A stretch of DNA of 6,583 nt from Burkholderiaceae bacterium (lineage in GTDB: Bacteria; Pseudomonadota; Gammaproteobacteria; Burkholderiales; Burkholderiaceae): assembly GCA_022701965.1 (NCBI GenBank), contig JAKONL010000606.1, forward strand, positions 1 through 6,583. The letters are read 5' to 3'. The notes below the pieces were generated by a model, which was given only the letters and a program-made list of their open reading frames with translations, did not search any database and was not told the origin of the DNA. The translations under genes and the position numbers were made by a program. Each line of letters opens with the position of its first letter. Position 1 is the first letter of the stretch. Shown piece by piece: positions 6,135 to 6,583 of the stretch.

Positions 6135-6583
6135 GGCGCGCCCACCTCGGCGAGCTTCAGCACATAGCCGATGCGCGGGAAGTGCACGTGCACCGTGCCG
6201 GCGCGCGCGTCGACGCGGCGCAGCGTGAAGTGCATGCGGCTCGCGGCGACGAGTTCGCCGGCGGCCTCCTCCTGGCCGAACGTCTCGGCGCGGATCGTCA
6301 CCTGGCTGCCGAGCGCGATGCCGTGATCGTCCTGGAAGGTGCTCTCGCTGAGCAGCGAATGCGGTGCGGAGGTCGACTTCGAGACGCCGAGCGCCTCCTC
6401 CGCCGTCATCGGCGAAGAGGCCCCATGGCCGATGGCGGCGATGCGCTCCATCCAGTCGACCACGGCCGGCGTGAGGTCGAGGATGTCCTTCACGGCGGCG
6501 ATGCGGCGCGTGTACCAGAGCGGGTGGTAGGCCGAGAAGTCGGCGATGCACGGCACCTCGCCGAGCAGGAAGGGCTTGTCGTC
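6131..6583 (-). CDS. Glutathione S-transferase family protein, C-terminal 150 residues (cut by right edge)
   Basis: The frame is open from the right edge to a TGA at 6133-6131. It begins inside the alpha-helical C-terminal GST domain, with DDKPFLLGEVPCIADFSAYH: the F-LLG...P-x-IADF pattern is the GST hallmark. The N-capping box normally S/T-x-x-D reads C-I-A-D here. The thioredoxin-like N-terminal domain and the glutathione-contact residues lie outside the window, so catalytic competence cannot be judged. The helical part ends near visible residue 60 (AIGHG). A further 75 or so residues are rich in alternating hydrophobic and polar residues (for example GSQVTIRAETFG and TVHVHFPRIGYVL) and look beta-stranded, an extension not found in ordinary GSTs of about 210 residues. 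The stop overlaps the SDR start by four bases, implying coupled synthesis. The role is presumably conjugation or detoxification, or a non-catalytic binding role. Confidence 0.85.
   Translation of the reverse strand, partial: DDKPFLLGEVPCIADFSAYHPLWYTRRIAAVKDILDLTPAVVDWMERIAAIGHGASSPMTAEEALGVSKSTSAPHSLLSESTFQDDHGIALGSQVTIRAETFGQEEAAGELVAASRMHFTLRRVDARAGTVHVHFPRIGYVLKLAEVGAP
6143..6148 (-). promoter_or_regulatory. Shine-Dalgarno of the SDR gene
   Basis: Minus-strand GAGGTG lies 8 nt before the ATG at 6134, inside the end of the GST gene. It supports this start over longer in-frame extensions, which would overlap the GST coding region. Confidence 0.55.

Noticed and set aside
3915..6167. A 750-codon open frame on the plus strand
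   Set aside because: It lies antisense to three well-supported genes, is full of Arg, His, Gln, Asp and Glu with no domain pattern or hydrophobic core, and is what a G+C-rich reverse strand yields when stop codons are rare.

Overview
The window is very G+C-rich (roughly 70% by eye) and densely coded. Every supportable gene lies on the minus strand, so transcription runs from high to low coordinates. Codon choice strongly favours G/C at third positions. The gene set (a PqiA domain split over two genes followed by PqiB, Bcr/CflA and DHA2 exporters, and a GST+SDR pair) is Gram-negative and fits a betaproteobacterium, probably Burkholderiales. That placement is inferred from protein style and composition; no rRNA or species marker is present.

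Layout in transcription order: (1) 6583-6131, the C-terminal part of a glutathione S-transferase family protein, cut by the right edge; (2) 6134-5232, a short-chain dehydrogenase/reductase whose ATG overlaps the GST stop (ATGA); (3) a 78-bp gap, the only real intergenic space, with a small hairpin and a G-rich Shine-Dalgarno; (4) 5153-3948, a Bcr/CflA-type MFS drug exporter; (5) 3946-2478, a DHA2 (EmrB/QacA-like) MFS exporter starting 1 nt after the previous stop and broken by a one-base deletion near 2726/2727; (6) 2481-1816 and (7) 1819-1124, two successive PqiA-domain membrane proteins, each with a CxxC...CxxC zinc-ribbon-like N-terminus; (8) 1127-1, the first 375 residues of a PqiB-type MCE protein, running off the left edge. 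No stretch over 100 bp is without a gene.

The genes form two groups. GST and SDR look like a translationally coupled pair acting on an unknown organic or electrophilic substrate. Genes 4 to 8 are so tightly packed (1-nt gap or 4-nt ATGA/GTGA overlaps at every junction) that they are probably one transcript joining two inner-membrane exporters to a PqiAB envelope lipid-transport module; a pqiC lipoprotein gene would be expected beyond the left edge. The theme is envelope integrity plus efflux.

No RNA gene, CRISPR array, insertion sequence or clearly new system was found. The points most worth a second look are the frameshift in the DHA2 exporter and its possible effect on coupled translation of the pqi genes, the split PqiA, the beta-rich C-terminal extension of the GST, and the Asp in place of the usual Asn in the SDR catalytic tetrad.
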